64,000 bases of DNA from Hydrogenophaga sp. BPS33 (GTDB lineage Bacteria > Pseudomonadota > Gammaproteobacteria > Burkholderiales > Burkholderiaceae_C): positions 5,146,001 to 5,210,000 of the forward strand of contig NZ_CP044549.1 in NCBI RefSeq assembly GCF_009859475.1, in the 5' to 3' direction. This document shows, one piece after another, positions 45,813-60,182 of the stretch. Positions within the stretch are counted from its first letter, which is position 1. Every line of letters starts with the position of its first letter. The position numbers and the translations under genes were made by a program. The notes beneath the pieces were generated by a model that ran no database searches, was not told the origin of the DNA, and worked only from the letters and a program-made list of their open reading frames with translations.

Positions 45813-47033
45813 ATGCCCCACGCACTTCACGGGCAGGCGAGCACGCCGCACCCGCTCTTCTTCCAGACCGCCGAGCAGCGCACCGCGCTGGCGCGGCAAT
45901 TGTTCTTCGACGAAGGCACGCGCCCCTCGGGCCTGGTCGGCGAAGCGGTCATCCAGTCCTGGCTGCGCTGCGCTTCGGCACACCACCGCCCCTCGGAGGT
46001 GGTGGCCTTCGAGCAGGTCACGCGCAGCCGCGCCCACGCCAGCCTCAACCGCAACCGGCAACTGCTCGAAGCCGGCAACCTCGAACTGCACAACATGGAA
46101 GCGGCATTGGCCGGCACCGACTGCCGCGTGTTGCTCACCGACGCGCAGGGTGTGGTGATCCACGCCACAGAGCTGCCGCAGACGAGCCACCAGCCGCTGC
46201 TCAAGACCGCCTCGCGCGTGGGCGTGAACATCGCCGAGAGCCACATCGGCACCAACGCCCCAGGCGTGGTGGTGCGCACCGGCGAGGCCTGCACCGTCAC
46301 CGGCGCCGAACATTTCTTTCAGTGCCTGCAGACCATCCACTGCGCGGCCGCGCCCATCCGCGACATCCATGGCCACCTCGCGGGCGTGCTGGACGTGTCG
46401 ATCGAAGCCGGGCGCTTCCAGTTCGACGCCGCGTCGGTCGTCGGCATGTACGCCACCACGATCGAAAACCGCTTGCTGCTGCTGCAATCGGCCGAGCACC
46501 TGGTGCTGCACTTCCAGGCCAGCCCCACCTTGCTGGGCACGCCGATGGAAGCGCTCGCCGGCATCGACAGCCATGGCCGCGTGCTCTGGCTCAACGGCGT
46601 GGGCCGCCGCCTCACGGGTTGCACCATGGAAGGTCGCCCCCTGGTGGACGAGGTGTTCGGCGCACCGCTGCAGCGCCTGCTGGCCTTGCCGCGCCAGGCG
46701 CATGCGCACACGCTGCACCTGCCCAATGGGCTGGGGGTGTGGATGAAGGGCACGCTCACGGCCAGCGATGGCGCGGACTTCCAGCACGCGGTGGCCATGC
46801 CACTCGTGCCACAAGCCAGCGAAGCGATCGCGAGCCCACCGGCCGAGATCGAACCGCCAGCGCCCCGCGCCCACACGACTGACACGCTGCTCGACCACAA
46901 ACAGCGGCTGATCGAAAACACGCTGGCCGCGTGTGGCGGCAACATCGCCAAAGCGGCGCGCGCGCTGGGCGTCTCGCGCGGCCTGTTGTACCGGCGGCTG
47001 CAGAAAACCGCGGCGCCCGAACCTGGCGCCTGA
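45813..47033 (+). CDS. GAF/Fis-type regulator lacking the sigma-54 AAA+ domain
   Basis: 406 residues from the ATG at 45813, with a GGAG site. The N-terminal part resembles AcoR-type activators (residues ~30-60, VIQSWLRCASAHHRPSE), followed by a GAF domain (VLLTDAQGVVIHATELP, GVNIAESHIGTNAPGVVV). A PAS-like segment begins near 250 (GIDSHGRVLWLNGVGRR). The C-terminus is a Fis-type helix-turn-helix (NTLAACGGNIAKAARALGVSRGLLYRRL). The AAA+ domain that contacts sigma-54, normally between these parts, is absent. It therefore cannot act as a standard enhancer-binding activator. It is divergent from the alcohol dehydrogenase gene. Confidence 0.85.
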   Translation: MPHALHGQASTPHPLFFQTAEQRTALARQLFFDEGTRPSGLVGEAVIQSWLRCASAHHRPSEVVAFEQVTRSRAHASLNRNRQLLEAGNLELHNMEAALAGTDCRVLLTDAQGVVIHATELPQTSHQPLLKTASRVGVNIAESHIGTNAPGVVVRTGEACTVTGAEHFFQCLQTIHCAAAPIRDIHGHLAGVLDVSIEAGRFQFDAASVVGMYATTIENRLLLLQSAEHLVLHFQASPTLLGTPMEALAGIDSHGRVLWLNGVGRRLTGCTMEGRPLVDEVFGAPLQRLLALPRQAHAHTLHLPNGLGVWMKGTLTASDGADFQHAVAMPLVPQASEAIASPPAEIEPPAPRAHTTDTLLDHKQRLIENTLAACGGNIAKAARALGVSRGLLYRRLQKTAAPEPGA

Positions 47034-47040
47034 GGTTTCT

Positions 47041-47787
47041 TCAACGGTCCTCGGATCGGCGCAGCCGGTCGATGTCGGTTCGCAAGTCCTGGGACCAGAC
47101 GCGCCGATCGCGGCCCTGCGCCTCTTGCGGAGTGCCATACGTGACCACCGCGCGCAGGTGGTCGGCACTCAAGACGGCCCAGACCGAGCCGACCAAGGTC
47201 GTCTCGCCCACGAACACCGGCGCGGGATGCGGCTCGCCCATCCGGTTGTTCACGAAACGCAAGCCCACGGGCAACACCGGCGCCTTGGCCGCGATCGCCG
47301 CCTGCAACAAGTTCGCATGGAAGGGCAGCAGCTCGCGGCCATCGCCCGTGGTGCCCTCGGGAAACACCGTGAGGATGTCCCCCAGCGTGAGGCGCTCGGC
47401 CATGTGGTGCACCATGCGCATGGCATCGCGCCGGCTCGAACGCTCGATGTAGAGCGTGCCCGCGCCGGTGATGAGCGCACCCAGCAAGGGCCAGCGTTGT
47501 GCGTCGGCCTTGGAGACGAAACGGCTCGGCCGCGCCGCGTTCATCACCAGGATATCCAGCCAGGAAATGTGGTTGGCGACCTGCAGCAAGGGACCTTGCT
47601 CGGGTGGCGTTCCCCGCACTTCCAGCTCCACACCCATGATGTGCAGCATGCGCCGCGTCCATTCGCGCACCAGCCATTGGGTCTGGGCGGGCGTCAGGCG
47701 GCCGAAGTCGGTGCGGATGGTCCACAGGCCGCGCACCACGTGCACGGTGGCGCGCACGGCGCGCAACAGCGTGCGCAGCAGCTTCAC
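47041..47787 (-). CDS. PlsC-like 1-acyl-glycerol-3-phosphate acyltransferase
   Basis: 248 residues from a GTG start at 47787, overlapping the pyrX stop by 4 nt (GTGA). The catalytic H(X4)D motif is NHISWLD near residue 74. FPEGTT follows. An N-terminal hydrophobic or amphipathic region (LLRAVRATVHVVRGLW) suggests membrane association. It adds an acyl chain to lysophosphatidate-type acceptors. It is the last gene of the yqgE-ruvX-pyr cluster. Confidence 0.85.
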   Translation of the reverse strand: MKLLRTLLRAVRATVHVVRGLWTIRTDFGRLTPAQTQWLVREWTRRMLHIMGVELEVRGTPPEQGPLLQVANHISWLDILVMNAARPSRFVSKADAQRWPLLGALITGAGTLYIERSSRRDAMRMVHHMAERLTLGDILTVFPEGTTGDGRELLPFHANLLQAAIAAKAPVLPVGLRFVNNRMGEPHPAPVFVGETTLVGSVWAVLSADHLRAVVTYGTPQEAQGRDRRVWSQDLRTDIDRLRRSEDR

Positions 47788-49112
47788 GCGTGCGCGAGCC
47801 GTTCGGTGGCGGTTTCGGCCTGGTAGGCCACTTGCCCCGCCACCAGCGTCGCGCGCACGCGCGTGGGCAGTTCGTGGCCACCGAATGGCGTGTGCTTGCC
47901 CTGGCTGCGCAGGGCGTCGGGGTGCACCGTCCAACTGGCGTTGGGATCGAAGACACACAGGTCGGCCACGCCGCCCACGGCCAGGCGCCCCACGCTGGCT
48001 TCCAGGGTGCCCAGGCTCGCGCCCAACACGCTCTGAGGTCCACAGGTGAGCACCTGCAGGGCCTGCACCAGGCCCAGGCCGTCCTGCTGCGCCCAGTTGC
48101 AGGCCAGGCCCAGCAGCAGTTCGACGGCGGTGGCGCCGGGTTCGGCTTCGGCGAAAGGCAGGGTCTTGGCGTCGCTGTCGACCGGGTTGTGGTCGGACAC
48201 GAGGGCGTCGATGGTGCCGTCGGCCAGGCCCGCGCGCAGGGCGTCCCGGTCGCGCTGCTGGCGCACTGGCGGCTGCAGGCGCAGGCGGCTGTCGTAGAAG
48301 CCGATGTCGACATCGGTCAGGTGCAGGTTGTGCACGCTCACGTCGCAAGTCACCGGCAGGCCTTCGGCCTTGGCCTGGCGCACCAGCGCGAGGCCGGCCG
48401 CGCTGCTGATGCGGCACAGGTGCACGCGCGCCTTGCTCGCCGTGCCGCGCATGAGCTCGAACAGGGTGTGCAGCGCAATCGTTTCGGCAGCCACTGGAAT
48501 GCCGGAGAGGCCCAGGCGTGTGGCCAGCGGGCCGCTGGCGGCCACGCCTTGGCCGAGATGGAAGTCCTGCGGCCGCAGCCACACCGTGTAGCCGAAAGTG
48601 GCGGCGTACTGCAGCGCGCGTTGCAACACCTGCGTATTGACGATGGGCACCTCGGCCTGACCGAAGCCAATGCAGCCGGACTCGGTGAGTTCGGCCATCT
48701 CGGTCAACACCTCGCCTTGCAACCCCCGCGTGAGCGCGCCGAGCGGAAACACGCGCGCGCGGTGCAGTTTTTCAGCGCGAAACTTGAGCATGTCGACCAG
48801 GCCGGGTTCGTCGAGCACCGGGTCGGTGTCGGGCGGGCAGACCAGCGAGGTGACGCCGCCAGCGACCGCCGCGGCCATCTCGCTTTCGAGCATGCCGGCG
48901 TGTTCCTGGCCCGGCTCGCGCAGGCGCACGGCCAGGTCCACCAGGCCGGGCGCCACCACGCAGCCGCTGGCGTCGAGCGTGCGGCTGGCGTGGAAATCCG
49001 CGGCGACGTTGCCGATGGCAATGATGCGGCCGGCGGCGATCGCCACATCGGCGATGTCGTCGCGGCCGGTGGCCGGGTCCATCACACGGCCGTTCTGGAT
49101 CAGGATCTTCAT
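47784..49112 (-). CDS. pyrX: Non-catalytic dihydroorotase homologue (PyrC'/PyrX)
   Basis: 442 residues. It has the amidohydrolase/dihydroorotase fold. The metal-binding HxH motif, normally DLHVHLREPG, reads [10 protein letters not shown], with Ala61 and Arg63 in place of the two His. The later motif SDHNPVDSD also departs from the usual DHAPH. Pseudomonas-type PyrC' lacks dihydroorotase activity but is needed for PyrB assembly into an active ATCase complex. Here it is in the same operon as pyrB. A genuine dihydroorotase must be elsewhere. Confidence 0.88.
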   Translation of the reverse strand: MKILIQNGRVMDPATGRDDIADVAIAAGRIIAIGNVAADFHASRTLDASGCVVAPGLVDLAVRLREPGQEHAGMLESEMAAAVAGGVTSLVCPPDTDPVLDEPGLVDMLKFRAEKLHRARVFPLGALTRGLQGEVLTEMAELTESGCIGFGQAEVPIVNTQVLQRALQYAATFGYTVWLRPQDFHLGQGVAASGPLATRLGLSGIPVAAETIALHTLFELMRGTASKARVHLCRISSAAGLALVRQAKAEGLPVTCDVSVHNLHLTDVDIGFYDSRLRLQPPVRQQRDRDALRAGLADGTIDALVSDHNPVDSDAKTLPFAEAEPGATAVELLLGLACNWAQQDGLGLVQALQVLTCGPQSVLGASLGTLEASVGRLAVGGVADLCVFDPNASWTVHPDALRSQGKHTPFGGHELPTRVRATLVAGQVAYQAETATERLAHA

Positions 49113-50212
49113 GCGGATGCCACCTTGATGTGATTCTGGAGAGGCGCGAGCAACTCGCTCAGTGCGTGCACCAGGGCCTCGCACTCGGCCTGCGAGCCGA
49201 TGGTGATGCGCAAGTGGTCGGCGATGCGCGCCTGGTTGAAATGGCGCACCAGAATCTTGCGTTCGCGCAAGGCCTGCTGCAATGGGGCGCCCCGGTGCTG
49301 CGGATGCCGCGCCAGCACGAAGTTGGCGCTGGAAGGCAGGCACTCGAAACCCAGCGCGGCCAGTTGCGCCACCAGCCACGTGCGGCTGTCGACGATGCGC
49401 CGGGTGATCTCGGCGAAATGCGCCTGGTCGTCGAGCGCGGCCTGCGCCCCCGCGAGCGCCACACGGTCGAGTGGGTAGGAATTGAAACTGTCCTTCACCG
49501 TCGTCAGTGCCTGGATCAGGTCGGCATGGCCGAGTGCGAAGCCCACGCGAAGTCCCGCCAACGCGCGCGACTTGGACAGCGTCTGGATCACCAGCAGTTG
49601 CGGGAATTCGCCGATCAAGGTGGCGGCGCTCTCAGCACCGAAGTCCACATAGGCTTCGTCGACCACCACCACGGATGCGCTGTTGCGCTCCAGCAGCCAG
49701 CGCAGCTCGCTCAAGGGCAGCGCGATGCCGGTGGGCGCGTTCGGGTTGGGCAGCACGATGCCGCTGTTGGGCTGCAGGTAGTCGGCCACGCGCACGCGGT
49801 AGCCATCGTCCAGCGGCACGGGCTGGCAAGTGATGCCGTAGAGCCCGCAGTACACCGGGTAGAACGAGTAGCTGATGTCGGGCACCAGCAGCGGCAGGCC
49901 GTGGCGCAACAGGCCCATGAAGGCGTGTGCGAGCACTTCGTCGGAACCGTTGCCCACGAACACCTGGTCGATTTGCAAGCCGTGCTGGGCCGCGATGGTC
50001 TGGCGCAGCGCGATGGCTTGTGGGTCGGGGTACAGGCGCAGCCGGTCGTCCACGGCGTCGGCCATGCGTTGCAGTGCGAGCGGCGACGGGGGATACGGGT
50101 TTTCGTTGGTGTTGAGCTTGATCCAGCCACCACCCTGCGGCTGCTCGCCCGGCGTGTAGGCGTGCAAGCCGCGCACCGCCGGGCTCCAGAAACGCGTGCG
50201 GTCACCGCTCAT
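49109..50212 (-). CDS. hisC: Histidinol-phosphate aminotransferase
   Basis: 367 residues, a class I/II PLP aminotransferase of the HisC type. [13 protein letters not shown] is the N-terminal substrate-binding motif. DEAYVDFG binds the cofactor pyridine ring. The Schiff-base Lys is in [21 protein letters not shown]. It converts imidazole acetol phosphate and glutamate to histidinol phosphate, though HisC-like enzymes can also act on aromatic amino acids. It overlaps pyrB and pyrX by 4 nt at either side, an unusual insertion between two partners of the ATCase complex. Confidence 0.87.
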   Translation of the reverse strand: MSGDRTRFWSPAVRGLHAYTPGEQPQGGGWIKLNTNENPYPPSPLALQRMADAVDDRLRLYPDPQAIALRQTIAAQHGLQIDQVFVGNGSDEVLAHAFMGLLRHGLPLLVPDISYSFYPVYCGLYGITCQPVPLDDGYRVRVADYLQPNSGIVLPNPNAPTGIALPLSELRWLLERNSASVVVVDEAYVDFGAESAATLIGEFPQLLVIQTLSKSRALAGLRVGFALGHADLIQALTTVKDSFNSYPLDRVALAGAQAALDDQAHFAEITRRIVDSRTWLVAQLAALGFECLPSSANFVLARHPQHRGAPLQQALRERKILVRHFNQARIADHLRITIGSQAECEALVHALSELLAPLQNHIKVASA

Positions 50213-51168
50213 GCTTCGTTGCCCGCCACGATGCCCATCACCGCCATGCGCACGGCGATGCCGTAGGTGACCTGCGGCAGGATCACGCTCTGCGGCCCAT
50301 CGACCACGGCCGATTCGATCTCCACGCCGCGGTTGATGGGGCCGGGATGCATCACGATGGCGTCCGGCTTGGCCCAGCGCAGGCGCTCGGCGGTGAGGCC
50401 GAAGCTCTTGAAGTACTCCTGGCTGGAGGGCAGCAGCGCGCCGCTCATGCGTTCGTTCTGCAAGCGCAATGTGATCACCACGTCGCAGTCCTTGATGCCC
50501 TCTTCCAGCGTGTGGCACACCCGCACGCCCATGTGAGACATGTCGCCGGGCACCAGCGTGCGCGGGCCGACCACGCGCACATCGGGGCAGCCCAGCGTGG
50601 TGAGCGCATGGATGTCGGAGCGCGCCACGCGCGAGTGCAGCACGTCGCCCACGATGGCCACCGACAGGTTGGTGAAGTCCTTCTTGTAGTGGCGGATGGT
50701 GTACATGTCGAGCAAGCCCTGCGTGGGGTGCGCGTGGCGCCCGTCGCCGGCGTTGACCACGTGCACGTGCGGCGCGACGTGCTGCGAGATCAGGTACGGC
50801 GCGCCCGACTCGCTGTGGCGCACCACGAAGATGTCGGCCGCCATGGCACTCAGGTTGGCGATGGTGTCGAGCAGCGACTCGCCCTTGGCGGTGGAGCTGC
50901 GCGCGATGTCGAGATTGATCACGTCGGCCGACAGGCGCGTGGCCGCAATCTCGAAGGTGGTGCGCGTGCGCGTGCTGTTCTCGAAGAACAGGTTGAACAC
51001 GCTCTTGCCACGCAGCAGCGGCACCTTCTTCACTTCGCGGTTGCTCACGCTGGTGAAGTTGGCGGCGGTGTCCAGGATCTGCGTGAGGATCTCGCGCGAA
51101 AGGCCTTCGGTGGAGAGCAGGTGGATCAGCTCGCCGTTCTTGTTGAGCTGGGGGTTCTTGCGTTGCAC
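50209..51168 (-). CDS. pyrB: Aspartate carbamoyltransferase catalytic subunit
   Basis: 319 residues from a GTG at 51168, just after the pyrR stop. The N-terminus [18 protein letters not shown] aligns with beta-proteobacterial PyrB starts. The carbamoyl phosphate-binding motif is [12 protein letters not shown] near residue 60, and HPTQGLLDM is the other active-site motif near 140. It makes N-carbamoyl-aspartate, the committed step of pyrimidine synthesis. It likely assembles with the inactive PyrX encoded downstream. Confidence 0.92.
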   Translation of the reverse strand: MQRKNPQLNKNGELIHLLSTEGLSREILTQILDTAANFTSVSNREVKKVPLLRGKSVFNLFFENSTRTRTTFEIAATRLSADVINLDIARSSTAKGESLLDTIANLSAMAADIFVVRHSESGAPYLISQHVAPHVHVVNAGDGRHAHPTQGLLDMYTIRHYKKDFTNLSVAIVGDVLHSRVARSDIHALTTLGCPDVRVVGPRTLVPGDMSHMGVRVCHTLEEGIKDCDVVITLRLQNERMSGALLPSSQEYFKSFGLTAERLRWAKPDAIVMHPGPINRGVEIESAVVDGPQSVILPQVTYGIAVRMAVMGIVAGNEA

Positions 51169-51170
51169 GT

Positions 51171-51695
51171 TCAGGCTTCCTTGGTTTCCAGCACGAAGCT
51201 CAGGCGGCCGTCGTTGTCCCGCGCGAGCTCGAGCGTTCGGTGGGCCGGCAGGTCCAGGCGCGCGGCGCACACATTGGCTTCAATGGGCAACTCGCGCCCG
51301 CCCCGGTCCACCAGCACCGCCAGGCGCACGCTGGCCGGGCGGCCGTAGTCGAACAGTTCGTTGATCACCGCGCGCAGTGTGCGGCCGGTGTAGAGCACGT
51401 CGTCGATCAGCAGCACGTGGGCGCCGTTCACATCGAAGGGCAAGATGGTTTGTGCGCTGGCGGCGAGACCGCGTTGCGCGAAGTCGTCGCGGTGCATGCT
51501 GGACGAGATCACGCCCTCCACGCCGCTCAGTCCCAGGTCGCGCTGCAGGCGCTCGGCCAGCCAGGCCCCCCCGGAGATGATGCCGGCCAGCAGCACGGGC
51601 TGCGGGGACGATGCCAGCAGTTGCTTCACGCCGCGCAACAGCTCCCCATACAGCGCCTCGGCATCGGGCAGATCGGACGGTGACAAAGGCGTCAA
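51171..51695 (-). CDS. pyrR: PyrR bifunctional regulator/uracil phosphoribosyltransferase-like
   Basis: 174 residues from a TTG start at 51695, which overlaps the ruvX stop by 4 nt and has a GAGGAG ribosome site. The PRPP-binding loop is [25 protein letters not shown] and [13 protein letters not shown] are typical PyrR segments. In Gram-positives PyrR is an RNA-binding attenuator; in Pseudomonas-type pyrRBC' operons it is a DNA/RNA-binding regulator or phosphoribosyltransferase. Which applies here is not evident. Confidence 0.87.
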   Translation of the reverse strand: MTPLSPSDLPDAEALYGELLRGVKQLLASSPQPVLLAGIISGGAWLAERLQRDLGLSGVEGVISSSMHRDDFAQRGLAASAQTILPFDVNGAHVLLIDDVLYTGRTLRAVINELFDYGRPASVRLAVLVDRGGRELPIEANVCAARLDLPAHRTLELARDNDGRLSFVLETKEA

Positions 51696-52120
51696 GGCAG
51701 GCTCCTCAAGAACTGTTCCAGGATGATGCAGGCCGATGCGGCATCGGCGTCTTTCGCGCCGAGGCTGTGAGCCTCGGTGGTGCTGTAGCGTTCGTCCACC
51801 TCGAACACCGGCAGGCCGTGACGGCCGCGCAGCTGGCGCGCGAACTTCAGCGCGCGCGCGGTGTTCTCGTGCGGGGTGCCATCGGGGTGGCAAGGCACGC
51901 CGACGACCAGGGCATCGGGCTGCCATTCCTTCAAGCGCTGCGCGATCTGCAAGAAACGCGCATCGCCCTCAGCGGCAATGGTGGCCTGCGGGGTCGCGGT
52001 GCGTGTGAGCCGGTTTCCAATGGCCACGCCAGTGCGCTTCAGACCGTAGTCGAAGGCCAGAAACATCTGGCAATGCGCGGGCACCTCGGGAGCAGTAGGC
52101 GCGGGCGTCTGCACGCTCAT
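51692..52120 (-). CDS. ruvX: RuvX/YqgF Holliday junction resolvase-like protein
   Basis: 142 residues. RNase H-like fold: FLAFDYGLKRTGVAIGN with the first catalytic Asp, ALVVGVPCHPDGTP, then VDERYSTTEA with the second acidic residue, and AKDADAASACIILEQFL at the C-terminus. YqgF/RuvX proteins act on branched nucleic acids and in 16S rRNA 5' end maturation. It is coupled by 4-nt overlaps to yqgE and pyrR. Confidence 0.9.
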   Translation of the reverse strand: MSVQTPAPTAPEVPAHCQMFLAFDYGLKRTGVAIGNRLTRTATPQATIAAEGDARFLQIAQRLKEWQPDALVVGVPCHPDGTPHENTARALKFARQLRGRHGLPVFEVDERYSTTEAHSLGAKDADAASACIILEQFLRSLP

Positions 52121-52707
52121 GCGTGCCCCGCGTCAGGGGAGAGCATCCAAGGCTGCAGGCCGCCCAACAGACTCATCGCCCGCTCATACCGCTCTTCCAC
52201 GGGTGCGTCGAAGATGAGATTGGGGTCTGCCTCCACGGTAAGCCAGCTGTTCTCGGTGATTTCCGATTCCAGCTGACCTTGTCCCCAGGAGGCATAACCG
52301 AGCGAGACGAAGACCCGGCGCGGGCCGGCGCCCGACGCCATGGCCTCCAGCACGTCCTTGGACGTGGTCATCTCCAGGCCACCGGGGATGGAGAGGGTCG
52401 ACGCGTACACCGATTCGCCCTCGCCCGAGACCGCTTCGTGCAGCACGAAGCCCCGTTCGGTCTGCACCGGACCACCCTGGAACACGGGCAATTGGGTGAG
52501 GTCGTCCCGGCCCATGCGCAGGTCGACCTTTTCGAAGAGACGGGGCAGGAGAATGTCGCTGGGCTTGTTGATCACCAACCCCAGCGCGCCGCGCTCGCTG
52601 TGCTCGCACATGAACACCACACTGCGGCCGAAAAGCGCGTCGCTGAGGCCGGGCATCGCAATCAGAAAGTGATTGGTCAGATTGATGGGGGCAAAATCAG
52701 CGGACAT
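52117..52707 (-). CDS. YqgE/AlgH family protein
   Basis: 196 residues. Conserved blocks: NHFLIAMPGLSDALFGRSVVFMCEHSERGALGLVIN at the N-terminus (residues ~11-46), VFQGGPVQTERGFVLH, and the C-terminal FVSLGYASWGQGQLESEI. The UPF0301 family is of unknown function and is nearly always next to ruvX, as here (4-nt overlap). It is the first gene of the operon; the gap to the divergent photolyase gene is 67 nt. Confidence 0.9.
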   Translation of the reverse strand: MSADFAPINLTNHFLIAMPGLSDALFGRSVVFMCEHSERGALGLVINKPSDILLPRLFEKVDLRMGRDDLTQLPVFQGGPVQTERGFVLHEAVSGEGESVYASTLSIPGGLEMTTSKDVLEAMASGAGPRRVFVSLGYASWGQGQLESEITENSWLTVEADPNLIFDAPVEERYERAMSLLGGLQPWMLSPDAGHA

Positions 52708-52774
52708 GGCGCGATTTTAAGCCGCCTACCCTGCCGGGCCGTTCCCGGGCGGGGGCCACCACACCGCCGCGACC

Positions 52775-54268
52775 ATGAACAACTACGACAAAGGCCTTAT
52801 GTGGTTCCGCCGCGATCTGCGCGCAGAGGACAACGCGGCGCTGTACCACGCCCTCAAGTCATGCCGCCAGGTCTGGTGTGTGTTCGTGTTCGACACCGAC
52901 ATCCTCGACGATCTCCTGGAGCGCGGCCTGCGGGCAGATCGCCGCGTGGAGTTCATCCGCGAGTCGCTGGTGGAACTGGACGGGCAATTGCGCGCACTGG
53001 GACGCGAGCACGGCAGGCAAGGTGTCGGCTTGATCGTTCTGCACGGCCCGGCGCGCCAGGCCGTGCCCTCCCTGGCGCAGAAGCTGGGCGTGCAGGTGGT
53101 GTTCGCCAACCACGACGATGAACCCGCCGCGCTGGCGCGCGATGCCCAGGTGCTGGGCGAGCTGGCTCACGCCGGCATCCTCCTGCACAGCCACAAGGAC
53201 CACGTGATCTTCGAGCGGCGCGAAGTGCTCACGCAGGCCGGCCATGCGTTTGGCGTGTTCACACCCTACAAGAACGCCTGGCTCAAGGCGCTCACGCCCT
53301 TTCATCTCAAGGCGTATCCCGTGGCCACCTATGCAGGCGTGCTCGCCGACGTGCCCGCTGCGCAGGCCAGGCCCATCCCCGCTCTGCGCGAGCTGGGCTT
53401 CGAGGCCACCAACCTGGCGCGGCTTGCCCTGCCCACGGGTGCCCGCGGGGCGCACCAATTGTTCGAGGATTTCGTCGAGCGCATCGAGCGCTACGGCGAG
53501 GCGCGCGACTTTCCCGCCGTGAAAGGCCCCAGCTACCTGAGCGCGCACCTGCGCTTTGGCACCATCTCGATCCGCCACATCGCCTCGGTGGCCTACCAGA
53601 TGCATCTGCAAGGCATTTCGGGCGCCAGCACTTGGTTGTCCGAGCTGGTGTGGCGCGACTTCTACCACCAGGTGCTCGCCAACTTTCCGCACGTGACGGA
53701 CAAAGCCTTCAGGCAAGAGTACGACGCGATCAAGTTCGAACACGGCAAACACGCCAAAACCCTGTTTGCCGCCTGGTGCGAGGGCCGCACCGGCTACCCG
53801 CTGGTGGACGCGGCGATGGCGCAGATCCATCAGACCGGCTACATGCACAACCGCCTGCGCATGGTGGTGGCCAGCTTCCTGGTGAAGGACCTCGGCATCC
53901 ACTGGCAATGGGGCGAGCGCTACTTTGCCGACCACCTGATCGACTTCGACCTCGCCGCCAACAACGGTGGATGGCAATGGGCCAGCTCCAGTGGATGCGA
54001 TGCACAACCCTGGTTCCGCATCTTCAACCCCGTGACCCAGAGCGAAAAGTTCGATCCACAAGGCAAGTTCATCCGGCGCTACCTGCCCCAGTTGGCGGGT
54101 TTGCCGGATGCCGCGATCCACGCGCCCTGGAAGGCCAACGACATCGAACTGGCCGCCGCCGGGGTGGTGCTGGGCGAGACGTACCCGCATCCCATCGTCG
54201 ACCACGCGGTGGCGCGTGAGCGCACCTTGCAGCGCTATGCGGTGGTGAAAAACCCGGGCAGGCTTTAA
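52775..54268 (+). CDS. phrB: Deoxyribodipyrimidine photolyase (class I)
   Basis: 497 residues. The N-terminal alpha/beta antenna domain begins GLMWFRRDLRAEDNAAL. The FAD-binding helical domain carries LSAHLRFGTISIRH, WLSELVWRDFYHQVLA, WCEGRTGYPLVDAAM, HNRLRMVVASFLVKDLGIHWQWGERYFA-type and NNGGWQWASSSGCDAQPWFR segments. These match CPD photolyases with an MTHF-type antenna. It repairs UV pyrimidine dimers using light. It converges on the pilus chemosensory operon. Confidence 0.93.
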   Translation: MNNYDKGLMWFRRDLRAEDNAALYHALKSCRQVWCVFVFDTDILDDLLERGLRADRRVEFIRESLVELDGQLRALGREHGRQGVGLIVLHGPARQAVPSLAQKLGVQVVFANHDDEPAALARDAQVLGELAHAGILLHSHKDHVIFERREVLTQAGHAFGVFTPYKNAWLKALTPFHLKAYPVATYAGVLADVPAAQARPIPALRELGFEATNLARLALPTGARGAHQLFEDFVERIERYGEARDFPAVKGPSYLSAHLRFGTISIRHIASVAYQMHLQGISGASTWLSELVWRDFYHQVLANFPHVTDKAFRQEYDAIKFEHGKHAKTLFAAWCEGRTGYPLVDAAMAQIHQTGYMHNRLRMVVASFLVKDLGIHWQWGERYFADHLIDFDLAANNGGWQWASSSGCDAQPWFRIFNPVTQSEKFDPQGKFIRRYLPQLAGLPDAAIHAPWKANDIELAAAGVVLGETYPHPIVDHAVARERTLQRYAVVKNPGRL

Positions 54269-54280
54269 ACGGCGCACGCG

Positions 54281-54296
54281 GCGGGGCAGGCCCCGC
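54281..54296. terminator. Hairpin between convergent phrB and chpA
   Basis: GCGGGG-CAGG-CCCCGC forms a 6-bp GC stem with a 4-nt loop between the phrB stop and the chpA stop. No T-run follows, so it is only a weak terminator candidate. Confidence 0.35.
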
Positions 54297-54318
54297 TCGC
54301 CCATGCCCACCGCGAAGA

Positions 54319-60138
<5,820 letters not shown>

Positions 60139-60182
60139 GTTCTTCCAGTGGGTTTACACAGACGGACAGGCGCTGACCTGCG

